64,000 nucleotides of DNA. Source: Lycium barbarum. Taxonomy: Eukaryota > Streptophyta > Magnoliopsida > Solanales > Solanaceae. Positions within the stretch are counted from its first letter, which is position 1. Every line of letters starts with the position of its first letter. Below, one piece after another: positions 1-11,356 of this stretch. The stretch covers positions 11,110,336-11,174,335 of the forward strand of contig NC_083340.1 of assembly GCF_019175385.1 (NCBI RefSeq), given 5' to 3'. The notes beneath the pieces were generated by a model that saw only the letters and a list, made by a program, of their open reading frames with translations, was not told the origin of the DNA and ran no database searches. The translations under genes and the position numbers were made by a program.

Positions 1-52
1 ATTAGATTGGTACACAGAACAAGACTTTCGCAAATGGTACACATGGGAGGAC

Positions 53-902
53 ATGGCCCGCGACTTTGTAGAACATTTCAAATTTAACATCGGGGTTAGT
101 CTGAACCTTTATGATATGCTTGAGATAGAAAGAATGCCACATGAGTCTTTTCAGGAATATGCCATCCGATGGAGATTGGAAGCTTCAAAGATACGCCCTC
201 CATTACCTGAGAATGAGTTGATTTCAACTTTCATCCACATGCAAAAGGGCATATATTATGAAAAGTTGTTATGTGCGCGGTTACATGACTTCTCTGATCT
301 AATTCAAATTGGAAAGCAAGTAGAAGCGGGCATTCAAGCAGAAAGAATTGTTGACACTTCATCAGTACAAGCTGAGACATTCAACAACTTGCAAGGCAAA
401 AAGAGAGAAACCGACTCAGCTGTCAGGTCTACATATCAGCCGCAATCACGACAGAACTATCAAGTTTCGCGTGATCATATATCTCTTCACCAACGAGGCT
501 TCCAATATCAAGCCGATCAAGCACAGTCTAGCTTACAACAGTCAGAGCACGTAAAATTCCGCACTTTTACTCCCCTTGAAGAGTCATTAACCAGCATATT
601 TGAAAGAATGAAGGTCAAGGGACTCCTGAAGCCAAAGAAAGGATGGATCCCTAAAAGCCTACCGCCAGATTTTGATTGGTCCAAGAGTTGTGCTTACCAC
701 TCTAATATTCCAGGTCATGACACGGAAATTGCCCGGCACTTAGGCATAAGATCCAGAACATGATCGAAAAGGACAAGATAAGCTTGCAACAAAATAAATT
801 GTGCGACAATGATGGCCTCCAGTTGAAAATGCAATTATTGTTACCGGTGATCCATCAAAATTGGCACCGAGACATTTGAAAAGGAAGCGCGGAACTGAGT
901 AA
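53..902 (+). pseudogene. Ogre/Tat-type gag fragment (decayed)
   Basis: The frame from 53 to 763 gives 236 residues that read as a plant Ty3/gypsy Gag of the Tat/Ogre type: an HESFQEYAIRWR capsid-like helix near residues 30-41, then PPLPENEL near residue 50, then a hydrophilic C-terminal part with CAYHSNIPGHDTE near residue 213. Gag would form the particle that packages element RNA. Around position 730 the frame is lost by one base: the following codons (CPALRHKIQNMIEKDK) continue the same protein in another frame. A last open piece ends in RKRGTE and a stop at about 902. The 5' end lies outside the window. No protease, RT or integrase follows before the 3' tandem repeats, so pol has been deleted. 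I am fairly sure of gag and less sure of Ogre as opposed to another Tat family. Confidence 0.7.
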
Positions 903-1090
903 GATAATTGAAAGGATCTACTGTCACTAGCATTCTCCATCCAGTTGCCTCATGATCAACTTTCCTTCTTGTAATTTTGCTAAAACTTTGTATTATGAAC
1001 TACGTTCGACCTGATTCCTGTTAGTAGGGGGATACGTAGGCGCCCATGTTGGGTTCGGTCTTAATATAGTGAAAAATTCCATTTTTCCCA

Positions 1091-1273
1091 CAAAGCAACA
1101 CTGGGGCAGCTTTGCAAATGACCTATCATTATTCGACAAAAGCATGAATCGAAAAGCAACACTGGGGCAGCTTTGCAAATGACCTATCATTATTCGACAA
1201 AAGCATGAATCGAAAAGCAACACTGGGGCAGCTTTGCAAATGGCCTATCATTATTCGATAAAAGCGTGAATCA
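1091..1273 (+). repeat. Tandem repeat, 61-bp unit, 3 copies
   Basis: Three head-to-tail copies start at about 1091, 1152 and 1213. Each contains GCAACACTGGGGCAGC, then TTTGCAAATG and ATTATTCGA. The copies differ by only a few bases, so the expansion is recent relative to the decay of the adjacent gag. Confidence 0.9.
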
Positions 1274-1695
1274 AAATCTCGAGCAATATATTAGCGTCAC
1301 TAGATTGTTGCAATGCAATCACCTCAAGAAATGCAGATTCAACGCCAAAGCTTTGGTGTTCAGTGCAAGGCAACCATTTTATTTTACACTAACAAATCTT
1401 CTTTGAGTAACGCAGGGGCATATTTTAGCTATTTTTGAAGGATATCGCACAGTATCAAGTCGGCAATTGCAAGATTCAGATAGAGCAAAGGGCAAAGTCA
1501 ACTTAATACTAATTAAATTTGAAACTTACAAATTTCTTTGAGTGCAGGAACTTTTTTGGATGCAAATTTTGGCAGGGTAGAAGGTTCCCAAATCTTCGGC
1601 ATTACATCATGAATATTTACTGCTGCAAATTACGTACTGCGTCAAACTCATCTCACCGCACTAATTTTATTAAACATAAATCAAGCACTACATTT

Positions 1696-1790
1696 AGGCT
1701 CGTCCGCCTTTAATAGGACATTTTAGGCTCGTCCACCTTTAATAGGACATTTTAGGCTCGTCCGCCTTTAATAGGACATTTTGGGCTTGA
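1696..1790 (+). repeat. Tandem repeat, 29-bp unit, about 3.3 copies
   Basis: AGGCTCGTCCGCC followed by TTTAATAGGACATTTT recurs at 1696, 1725 and 1754 with a period of 29. A degenerate fourth copy (GGGCTTGACCGCC) leads into the GCACCGCC-type blocks that follow. Confidence 0.85.
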
Positions 1791-2659
1791 CCGCCTTTTA
1801 TATATCGCATGGGCTGTGCACCGCCCCTTTGAAATTTTTGCATAAGGCTGAGCACCGCCTTTTATATGTTGCGTGGGATGTGCACCGCCCCTTTGAAATT
1901 TTAGCATAAGACCGAGCACCGCCTTCTATCTCAATTTTATTCTGCTTTGTAATCTGAACTACGCTCGACCTGATTCCCGTGGGGATACGTAGGCAGCCTA
2001 TATAGGCTCGGTCTCGCCATTTTAAAAGCTCAACATCCCTTGCACCAGAAACTGGGACAATTTTTTTTTTTTAAAGGTATCGCCGCAAGATAACATCGAG
2101 AGACTCGGGAGAATATTGTTCAACAGAGTCGTCGGGCAGGAGAAAACTTCGGAAAAAGGGGCATTCGCTTTGTTTCACAATGTGTCACAGTTCCGAGTTC
2201 AGCAAAAATTATTTATTACCATACATATATTTTACTATGTCTATTTTTCGAAATAATGTGATTCTAATCAGACTGTTTACTAGTCGGCCAAGACTTAAAA
2301 TGAGCGGAGGTTACAAGTTCATACGAAGCTGGAGGCATGAAGCGCAAAGAGCCAGATTCTCCAAGTCAACGCGAATCAACCCCCTCCCAAAACTTACAAA
2401 ATTTTCTTTGGATGCAGGTTTCCAAGTTGCAGAAGCCAAAATATGTACGGCCTTGTAAGGATGGCGCGTCAAACGGTTTGAGCATTCTTCTATCAATTAT
2501 GCCTTCAAGTATCATTAACCTTCGACAATCACAATAAGCTAATCTTGCAAATTATTTTTTATCAACACACAAATATTTTCTATTGCTTTCGAATGCATTA
2601 CTTTATTTACTTTCAAATGCCCATGCGTACGCTCGCGGCCGCATTGCACTGCACCTGCA

Positions 2660-4200
2660 TTGCTCACCGCCCTTTATTACTGCCTGGGCCATGCACCGTC
2701 CTTTTTAAATTTCTGCATAAGGCTCTGCACCGCCTTTCATATAATGCATGGGCTGCGCACCGCCCTTTGCATCGCTTTCATATTGCCTGGGCCATGCACC
2801 GCCCTTTTAAATTTCTGCATAAGGCCATGCACCGCCTTTCATATGATGCATGGGCTGCGCACCGCCCTTCTCATCGTTTTCATATATTGCCTGGGCCATG
2901 CACCGCCCTTTTAAATTTCTGCATAAGGCCATGCACCGCCTTTCATATGATGCATGAGCTGCGCACCGCTCTTTGCATCGCTTTCATATATTTACTGGGC
3001 CATGCACCGCCCTTTTAAATTTCTGCATAAGGCCATGCACCGCCTTTCATATGATGCATGAGCTGCGCACCGCTCTTCGCATCGCTTTTATATTGCCTGG
3101 GCCATGCACCGCCCTTTTAAATTTCTGCATAAGGCCATGCACCGCCTTTCATATGATGCATGAGCTGCGCATCGCTCTTCGCATCGCTTTTATATTGCCT
3201 GGGCCATGCACCGCCCTTTTAAATTTCAGCATAAGGCCATGCACCGCCTTTCATATGATGCATGGGCTGCGCACCGCCCTTCGCATCGCTTTCATATATT
3301 GTCTGGGCCATGCACCGCCCTTTTAAATTTCTGCATAAGGCCATGCACCGCCTTTCATATGATGCATGAGCTGTGCACCGCTCTTTGCATCGCTTTCATA
3401 TATTTACTGGGCCATGCACCGCCCTTTTAAATTTCTGCATAAGGCCATGCACCGCCTTTCATATGATGCATGAGCTGCGCACCGCTCTTCGCATCGCTTT
3501 CATATTGCCTGGGCCATGCACCGCCCTTTTAAATTTCAGCATAAGGCCATGCACCGCCTTTCATATGATGCATGAGCTGCGCACCGCTCTTCGCATCGCT
3601 TTCATATTTACTGGGCCATGCACCGCCCTTTTAAATTTCTGCATAAGGCCATGCACCGCCTTTCATATGATGCATGGGCTGCGCACCGCCCTTTGCATCG
3701 CTTTCATATTTACTGGGCCATGCACCGCCTTTCATATGATGCATGGGCTGCGCACCGCCCTTTGCATCGCTTTCATATTTACTGGGCCATGCACCGCCCT
3801 TTTAAATTTCTGCATAAGGCCATGCACCGCCTTTCATATGATGCATGAGCTGCGCACCGCTCTTCGCATCGCTTTTATATTGCCTGGGCCATGCACCGCC
3901 CTTTTAAATTTCTGCATAAGGCCATGCACCGCCTTTCATATGATGCATGAGCTGCGCACCGCTCTTCGCATCGCTTTTATATTGCCTGGGCCATGCACCG
4001 CCCTTTTAAATTTCATCATAAGGCCATGCACCGCCTTTCATATGATGCATGGGCTGCGCACCGCCCTTCGCATCGCTTTCATATATTGCCTGGGCCATGC
4101 ACCACCCTTTTAAAATTTCTGCATAAGGCTGAACACCGACTTTCATATATCACATGGGCCATGCACCGCCCTTTTTAAATTTTTGCATAAGACATCGCAC
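2660..4200 (+). repeat. Large tandem array, 102-104-bp unit, about 14 copies
   Basis: The anchor GGCCATGCACCGCC recurs at intervals of 102 or 104 bases from about 2791 to 4094, with one short 69-70-base unit near 3717-3786. Each unit is itself made of three related blocks of about 34 bases, each holding a GCACCGC core. The short unit has lost one such block. Edge copies (2645-2760, 4110-4200) are more diverged than central ones. The array sits just upstream of a polypurine tract and 3' LTR, so it belongs to the 3' untranslated part of the Ogre element. Open frames through it arise because 102 is divisible by three. They resemble no protein family I know and I do not call them genes. Confidence 0.95.
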
Positions 4201-4780
4201 CGCACCGCACCTGCCCTGTCTTGTTATTATTTTATTAATGCCCTGCATATGCTCGCAGCCGCATTGCACCGCACTTGCATCGCTGTATTTCAATATTTAC
4301 TCTTACTGACTATTTTCATCTAGTTTTTAGTTTCGCAGGAGCTTTAGCGCAACGTGGAACTATTTCTTCGGCAGCGAACTGGGGCAATACGTCGGGAAGG
4401 ACAAGCAGACTTCTCGACAAGGGTCAAAGATCTACCTCGAACACTCGGCTCCAAATCCAAATCTCCCGTTCACATTCCAGCACAATCAATTTTCAGGTTT
4501 CTATCACAATACCCAGTGTCATCATAATTCGACACTGGGACAATATTTTTTTTTTTTTGCGAAGATTCGCATCAAATCGTGAGTTACCAGTCATAGGTGT
4601 CGTAGTCTTCCCAGAACTACACACGACCTGATTCTCGTGCAACCCGGGATATGTAGGCGATTCAGAGACCAGAGTTCGGCCGTAATTTTCTTTACCCTTA
4701 GTCCTCCACAATCCTTTAGCCGGGACAAAATAGGCTACTAAGTCAACGTCTTTGCCCGAAAATTCTTTCATCATTGTCAG
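4201..4780 (+). other. Ogre 3' untranslated region, end part
   Basis: Non-coding sequence between the tandem array and the polypurine tract. It holds a third copy of the GAACTAC module at 4614 and an ACTGGGACAAT element followed by a long T run (about 4536-4560), which resembles ACTGGGACAATTTTTT at about 2049-2070. I see no gene. Confidence 0.6.
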
Positions 4781-4796
4781 GCAAAGAGGGACAAGT
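4781..4796 (+). other. Polypurine tract of the left Ogre element
   Basis: GCAAAGAGGGACAAGT lies immediately before the LTR start TGTTGACACCC. A purine-rich tract here primes plus-strand DNA synthesis in LTR retrotransposons. Position and composition fit. Function is inferred. Confidence 0.7.
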
Positions 4797-5071
4797 TGTT
4801 GACACCCAATTTTGTCCCGCCTCTCCCCCGAAATACCTATTAATACTTCTAGTGTTTTGAGAAATTAAAAAATATGCATTTAAATTTTACTATAATTATT
4901 AGTCTTTTATTAACACCCACGTTTTATTATTCCGCTGCAGTTATTATTATTATTATAATTATAATTATTATTATTATTATTATTACTATTATTATTATTA
5001 TTATTGTTATTATTATTCTTAAATTATCATTTTATTACTAATTGTCATTAATTATTATTTCTTGTTATTTC

Positions 5072-5105
<34 letters not shown>

Positions 5106-8100
5106 TACTAATCATTATTATCAGCGTTATTTTGTTATCAATTATTAATCATCATTATCATCGTTATTTTATTATTAATTATTATCATTGTTTTATCAAT
5201 AATTGTTATTTATTATTATTATTATCATTATTATCTTATTATTATCACTATTATTGTTATTATTATTTTATTAACATTTTGCCACTATCAATAATTGTTA
5301 TTTATTATTATTATTTTATTATTAATTATTATCATCTTTATTATTAATAATTATTATCATTTTTTAATTATCAATATTTGTTATTACTATTATTATTATA
5401 TCTATTATTATTTTTTATCACCATTATCATCAATATTATCATTATTACCATTATCATTATTTGTTATTAGCAGTATTACTACCGCTATTTATTTGCTGCT
5501 ATTATTTAGTATTATTCAAACTTGCATTTCTCAACGTTTCTACCAACTTCCGCATACGCATCGCATTTACTTCGCACATTTTAATGATAGCGTTTGTTAT
5601 TAAATATTATTGCACGGTCATTTGCGACATCATATAATTTTTACCCGGGTCTTTTACAATTACACATTTTTCGTACTAGGTGATATTCTGGTACCCTTGG
5701 TACATCGTTAATCAAAATGGGTCTTTTATTCAAATTTAGAGGCCAAACTATTTCTTGCACTCAGTCCGTATTTTGACTTACCGGACCCCAAATCAAAGTC
5801 CGATTAACTCCTAATATTTGTTGGACTAGACCACGTTTTTATCCCATTTTTTTAGACCAGTACATGTTTTAATTCACTAGTCCATCCTTTTAGAACCCAG
5901 TCTAAAATTGACCCGGTCCACGGATGGACCGGGTCCGATACATTTTTCATCAAAATAAGGGTTTCCCCTCATTGTTTCCGCTTCCGCCTCTTCTTCTTCC
6001 TTTCTCCTCTTTCCCTTCACCCCCCAAAAAACCCTAGCCGCCTCTTCTCCTTTCCCGCCTCTCGCCGCCGCTCCCACTTCCCCCTTTTCCCTCCTTCTTC
6101 TCCGCTCCCCACTCACCCTTGTCCCCCACTTCTCTCTCTCCCGCTCCTCCTTCCCTTTTTCAGTACAAAACAACAAAAAACAGAAGCTATAAAGGGAAAC
6201 AGAGAACAGTAAGAACGGGGGCTACAACACGAACAGAAAAACGGACCACAATCTTCTGAAAAAGAAACGAAATTTCTCGTGGTCAAAAACCCCTTGGAAA
6301 AAATCAGAAATCGAAAAAAAAGAAAAGGGGGAGGGTTTTTTGGAGTCACGAAATTCCCCAAGAATTAGGTTTGGAAGTCCCAAAAATCCCCCTGAAAATT
6401 AAAGTTCTGAAAAACAAGTTTTCCAGTGGCAAAAATCACCTAAGCAATATTAGTTCAACAACTTTATTTCTGAATATTGAGTAAAAATCCAGTCATTTTG
6501 TTTTCGTTTGCGCTGGTTGTGCTCGGATTTAACGAGTATTCGAGGGTGAATCGGAGACCCCTGCCCCACTTCGCTGCACCCGAAGCAGGTAATTTCCCTT
6601 TTCCATTTATTCTTTTGCATTTTTTCGTTTCTTTGGTTGCTAGGTGTTAGCTTAAATTTGTCATTTTTTTTGTGATTAAGAATGTTCATGTGATGAGTTA
6701 ATTAGCTAAATAATGTTCTTTTCTGTGTTAGTTCATTTTACTATTTCTGTGTGATTTGCGTACGTAGTAGTCTAAACATATGTATATGTGTTAGAATAGC
6801 TGGTCCGTGTTGAATCATATTCGTGTTCAATCTTGATTTTAGATTGAAAAAAGGAATAAAGATTATATGAATCAATTTAACTAGTAATTTAATTAATGAT
6901 TATGTGAACTAGTTTAATAGTGGTGATTAGTTTGCTGTTGCATTCATTAGAAAGTATACTATGTTTAGTCTGCTCATATAAACATGCTTTAGAAGCCATT
7001 TGGTCTAGACTGTTTATGCTAAGTATGCATTATATATTGGTTGTGTTCTAGTTAATCACGATTTACAGGCTGTTTTGTTAGAATTGATTAAGTAGGCAGA
7101 TTTAGAGGTCGTTTGATCAAGCGAGCTAGTGAGGATTTCAACATATATTAAATGTTCAGGATGTCTGGCATAATACCATGACTTCTTAAAGTTGATTATG
7201 TCATAGTTGCTGTGTTGATTGTTATTTCCCTTTAGATAGGAGTTGATGGTATATTGTGTACCAAAGAGTCTGTTCATTCGTTGTACCTGATTAATCTGTT
7301 GCTTTTTTCTTAGAACAATAATAGCTTTTGTCACAATCGGATACTAATCTTTATCTCTTTTCCCCTTTCTTTTACATGTACACATCGGAGCAAACGGAGT
7401 CTTAATTTGGGACTTTATCAAAACAAAGTCTCAAGATGAGACTCGGCACACCCATCCATAGAGTCATCTCGTTCCGCAATTCTTAGATCACATCAGGTAG
7501 GCGAAACTCGTTAGAAGCCGCCTGTAACATTTATTCTTTTTTTTTACCATTCATTTTCTTTCATCCATTTTATGATTGCTAATTTGTCTGCGTTTTGGAT
7601 TGTGCGTGGCTTAAAATTAGAGGGAGAACCTATGATTCATGTATGATTAGAAAGGGGTAGATTCTATCATTTAGGATTACCGCTCTGAACATCAAGTACT
7701 TATTTTCACCATATAGAGTGCATCATTCATATAATAATATTTTAAACTTTGTTAGCTATAAGTTATCTTTTTGTTGTTTTTTCTTTCTTTTTCTCAAAAG
7801 CTATTTTCTTAAATTTTAAACCTCAATTAATTAACCTAAGATTGACCGGATAACCGTGTTTAACGGATTCTAAAGGATGCCTAACCCCTTCCCTTTAGGA
7901 TGATATAGAACCCTTACCTAGAATCACATTGGTTAAGCAGACCATTAACAGAGGTTTAGTTTTAACTTTACCTTAGTTAATAATTAGGTGTCCTAATTCA
8001 CCGTAAAAATCATTTAGGTGGCGACTCCTTAAAATAAACAAAGCATATTTAGGAATCTCCAATATGTTGTACTCCGCTTCAACTCCCGGGTTAAAATGGG

Positions 8101-8108
8101 GTATAACA
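4797..8108 (+). mobile_element. 3' LTR of Ogre/Tat element (left)
   Basis: The LTR runs 3312 bases from TGTTGACACCCAATTTTGTC, directly after the polypurine tract, to GGGGTATAACA, giving the expected TG...CA ends. Its last 300 bases match, on the opposite strand, the element end at 61504 onward, including the blocks around GTGTCCTAATTCACC and GGTGGCGACTCCTTAA. It contains an (ATT)n-rich part (4915-5500) and a long pyrimidine-rich stretch with AAACCCTAGCCGCC (about 5960-6170), typical of Ogre LTR/leader sequence. Flanking DNA resumes with CGCATTTTCTCTAC. The undisturbed version of this site is seen in host copy B at about 9938. The 5' LTR lies outside the window. Confidence 0.85.
4915..5500. 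repeat. (ATT)n-rich low-complexity tract
   Basis: Imperfect ATT/TTA/ATC triplets run for almost 600 bases inside the LTR. Open frames here (for example 5132-5347 and 5295-5603) are runs of Ile, Tyr and Leu and are artefacts of composition. Confidence 0.9.
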
Positions 8109-9937
8109 CGCATTTTCTCTACAATCCCAGCATTTAACATTTTCATCCATTCGGAGTTTGACAGAAACAATGTGAACCAGCTGCCCCCAGTCTAATTATA
8201 TTAAGCCACTGTACATTTCTCATGTATGTTTGTTTCCATTATATGTATGTACGGTACACTAATATGGCTGGCTATTCAAGCATGCATGTACGCCCATAAA
8301 GGGACATGTGAGCTAGCAGGTTTAGTTTGCCACATGCATAGATATTCATCTGCAGGGGCATTATCCATATTATTGTACCGATGTTGTAGTCACTTGTCAG
8401 TTGAGTAAAGTTTTTCCATAATATTGTTGTTGTTGTTATTCTAAATTTGTATATCAAAAGTTCTTTAATACTAGTTCAGTTATCTTCTTCCTTGTTTAAT
8501 TATTTTCCTCAGAAAGATATGTAAATTCGGAACTTCAAGTAGTGCTTATAGCATATAATATCAATACCAAAAATAAGAAGAAAGGAAAAAACAAACATCA
8601 TCTCAATTTATCTGTCTAATTGTGGACAGAGTCACTCATTACTTGCTACTCAATACTAAAAGGCAATTGAGATATAGGCAAGCAAAAATCTATATATAAT
8701 ATAAAGTTAGGCATAAACAAGGTGATGTGGCACTTCTCCATGGCTAGCAATGATATTTATCTTTTTTGGCTTTTTCCTTCTTTTTTTTTTCTTTTTCTTT
8801 TCTCTCCTATTTTTTATCTATCTTTGTAGCAACATTAATTGGCTACATACCTAATACTCTAGTGCTTCCTATTCCTTTCAGACACTCTATGTTACAGTAG
8901 ATCGTTCTAGTGTTTATTTGCTGCAATATAATAACGGTACCAACGCATAAAAGAGGACTACTTATTGCAATTAAATTCTCAATGTTCACTCGTTCCTTTC
9001 AAATTCCTCAATTATGAAGGAAAGGATTTTGTAAAGTCTTGACAAGTTACTACACTTATTTTATACCACAAATAGAAATATGCAATATGTGAATCAAATT
9101 TCCTCAAGTAGCTAAGCCTTTCAAAAAATCTTTCCTTCAAGATGCTATTTTTTTGCTTCACATCGCCACCAAGAATGCAGGTAGGTAATTCTATCTGTCT
9201 CTAATGAAGTTTATATCTTCTATTTTGCGGGAAGTGATTTTCAGATTTAGTATTGCTAGGCTGAAAGTTATATGTTCTTTTCCTCTTTGATTGGGTATGT
9301 AATTAAGCAATATTTTTACACTAATTTGACAATAGATGGATGTGTCTAATGGGAGAGGCACGACTCCGATTCTATGGGTAAGTCCATAAGTCAATACCTT
9401 ATAGCTTTATACATTTGTTGAAACTATGTTAAGCTTTTCACTTACCAAAAGAAAAAATGCCAAGCTTTTCTATGAGCATTAAGGTATATTAATAAAATTT
9501 TACTTAGAAAATATGAAAGTAATAAAAACAACAGTAACGTGGGTTACAAAAATAATATTATAGTACAATTATTAATATGGTTAAACATCCCTTAAAATAT
9601 TAAAGCAAAATCTTCTCATACTAATACTAATAATAGTGATAATAGTGGTGGGCATTATGATGATGATGATGAGGACCTTTTTAATTGGGGATGATAATGA
9701 AGATTATGTTAAAACTCTTTCTAAGGGTCCTTTCCCAGTTCCTGGTAATTTGTTTATTATTTTCTTTTTAGTTTGAATATGTCAATTGGTGCTAGGTTTT
9801 GAGCTAATTAGGGTTAATGCTGTTTATCTTTTGAGGGTTAAAGTTTGGAACTTTGCAGGTAAGACTTAACATTAGAATTATTAAAATAATTCTAAGGATT
9901 TCCAATACATGCACTAGTTTTCGCGAATGGGCTCTAC
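8109..9937. repeat. Host segment, copy A
   Basis: From CGCATTTTCTCTACAATCCC to about 9200 this sequence is repeated with modest divergence as copy B (9938-10275 plus 11357-12070). Shared landmarks are GTGAACCAGCTGCCCC, the near-identical 300 bases with GTAGTCACTTGTCAGTTGAG, and TCTTCTTCCTTGTTTAATTA. After about 9200 the copy continues into AT-rich sequence and a decayed exon-like piece (9600-9700). I find no intact gene. The copy is cut on its left by the Ogre LTR. Confidence 0.75.
9602..9702 (+). pseudogene. Decayed acidic exon-like fragment, unidentified
   Basis: A frame through 9605-9690 reads as a Ser/Asn-rich then Asp/Glu-rich stretch (GGHYDDDDEDLFNWG) before stop codons. A one-base shift continues it as DNEDYVKTLSKGPFPVP. 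A GTAATT donor-like site follows at about 9704. This looks like a coding exon with a single-base frameshift, but I cannot name the gene. It lies in host copy A, downstream of the repeated upstream-like sequence, so it may be what remains of that duplicated gene. The call rests on amino-acid texture only and is weak. Confidence 0.3.
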
Positions 9938-10275
9938 GCATTTTCTCTACAATTCCAGCATTTAAAATTTTTCATCCATTGGGAGTTTGACAGAAATAAT
10001 GTGAACCAGCTGCCCCAGTCTAATTATATTAAGCCACTGTACAGTTCTCATGTATGTTTGCTTCCATTATATGTATGTACCGTACACTAATATGGCTGGC
10101 TATTCAAGCATGCATGTACGCCCATAAAGGGACATGTGAGCTAGCAGGTTTAGTTTGCCACATGCATAGATATTCATCTGCAGGGGCATTATCCATATTA
10201 TTGTACCGATGTTGTAGTCACTTGTCAGTTGAGTAAAGTTTTTCCATAATATTGTTGTTGTTGTTATTCTAAAAT
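9938..10275. repeat. Host segment, copy B, part 1
   Basis: This is the second copy of the segment at 8109-8460. It starts at CGCATTTTCTCTACAATTCC and is interrupted after TTCTAAAAT by the MULE-type element at 10276. The 60-codon frame in this part (10054-10236) differs from its partner at 8226-8408 by only a couple of residues. It is not kept in copies C and D, so the similarity reflects recent duplication and not coding constraint. Confidence 0.8.
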
Positions 10276-11356
10276 CGAAAAAGGGCCAAATATACTCCTG
10301 TATTATGAGAAAAGGTTTAAATATATTTCTCGTTATACTTTCGGTTTAAATATACCTCTATCATTATATTATTGGATCAAATATATCCCTGTACTATGAG
10401 AAAAAGTTCAAATATACCCCTCCTCTGTTAAGATTATCCAAGGTGGACATCCAATCCTATGTGACACTGACGATTAATGAGGTGGATGCCATGTGTCATG
10501 CCAACTCACCGCCCCTAACCCATTTTATCTCTCTTCTCTATTTCCTTCCCCTTATTTTAAGTTACTGATGGTCAGATTCATGAGTAAAATTTTTTACTAT
10601 CGTCAGTGCTTTAAGACAGAACCTTTGTCCTTAATACAATGGTGAAATTGGACAAGATGTTTCAGTCCGTGACTAATAATTCATGCTCGAGGCGAGACTA
10701 CTTTGGTAAATGAAACATGTACACTTATCCTTCTCAGTTAAGAGGACATTAGGTTAGTTTTCAGTTTACTAGAGTTTCTTTTCCTTTCACGTTTATTTTT
10801 TTACCGATCAAAACTTATGTGAAGAGACATGAAAAGAAAATTGGGTCGACAAACGCATGAGGATTTGCCAATCAAGGAGAAACGCAAGTGCACGCCTAAA
10901 TTTCATTGTTGTACCTTAGCACGGCTGCATGCAAACCGTACTACCATTACGACATCCGCATTAGAAATAAGTAAAACCTTCAACCAAAAATTGAGTAATT
11001 TGAGTTAGTAAATTTGAGAGACGCCAATATAAAAGGCTCTGTTATGATTTGCCACTATAATTGTGTCAACGGTGATGGAAGGGAAGGAAATAGAGGAGAG
11101 GGGTAAAATGAGTTAGGGGCGGTAAGTTGGCCATGCCACATAGCATCCACCTCATTAATTATTAGTGCCACGTAGGATTGGATGTCCACCTTGGACAATC
11201 TTAACCGAGGAGGGGTATATTTGAACCTTTTCTCCTAGTACAAGAGTATATTTGATCCAATAGTATAATGGTAGGAGTATATTTGGACCGAAAGTACAAC
11301 GAGGGATATATTTATACCTTTTCTCATAGTACATAGGTATATTTGCCCCTTTTCCG
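10276..11356. mobile_element. Non-autonomous MULE-type element with long TIRs
   Basis: The element starts CGAAAAAGGGCCAAATATAC and ends GTATATTTGCCCCTTTTCCG. The two ends are imperfect inverted repeats of about 277 bases (roughly 10276-10552 and 11080-11356), including AAGGTGGACATCCAATCCTA on one side and its complement on the other. The flanks are TTCTAAAAT (10267-10275) and TTCTAAATT (11357-11365), a 9-bp target duplication with one difference, as expected for Mutator-like elements. Copy A has the empty site (TTATTCTAAATTTG near 8437), which confirms the boundaries. The roughly 530-base core has no credible open frame, so it cannot encode a transposase. Confidence 0.85.

Larger units (their letters stand above)
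903..2659 (+). other. Ogre 3' untranslated region with short tandem arrays
   Basis: This non-coding stretch lies between gag and the large tandem array. It holds a three-copy 61-bp repeat, a 29-bp repeat array, two copies of a module starting GAACTACG (997 and 1955), and forerunners of the large array at about 1803-1932 (blocks with GTGCACCGCCCCTTT and GAGCACCGCC). Ogre and other Tat elements are known to carry variable, tandem-repeat-prone sequence between pol and the 3' LTR. I see no credible gene here. Confidence 0.6.

Noticed and set aside
2660..4200. CRISPR-like array or repetitive protein gene
   Set aside because: Units are contiguous without unique spacers, the genome is plant, and the open frames follow from the 102-base period. 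The setting is an Ogre 3' region.
5132..5603. Two ORFs in the ATT-rich tract
   Set aside because: Pure low-complexity Ile/Tyr/Leu translation of a microsatellite-like sequence.
8226..10236. Conserved 60-residue ORF at 8226-8408 and 10054-10236
   Set aside because: The near-identity comes from the recent A/B duplication. Copies C and D do not keep the frame.
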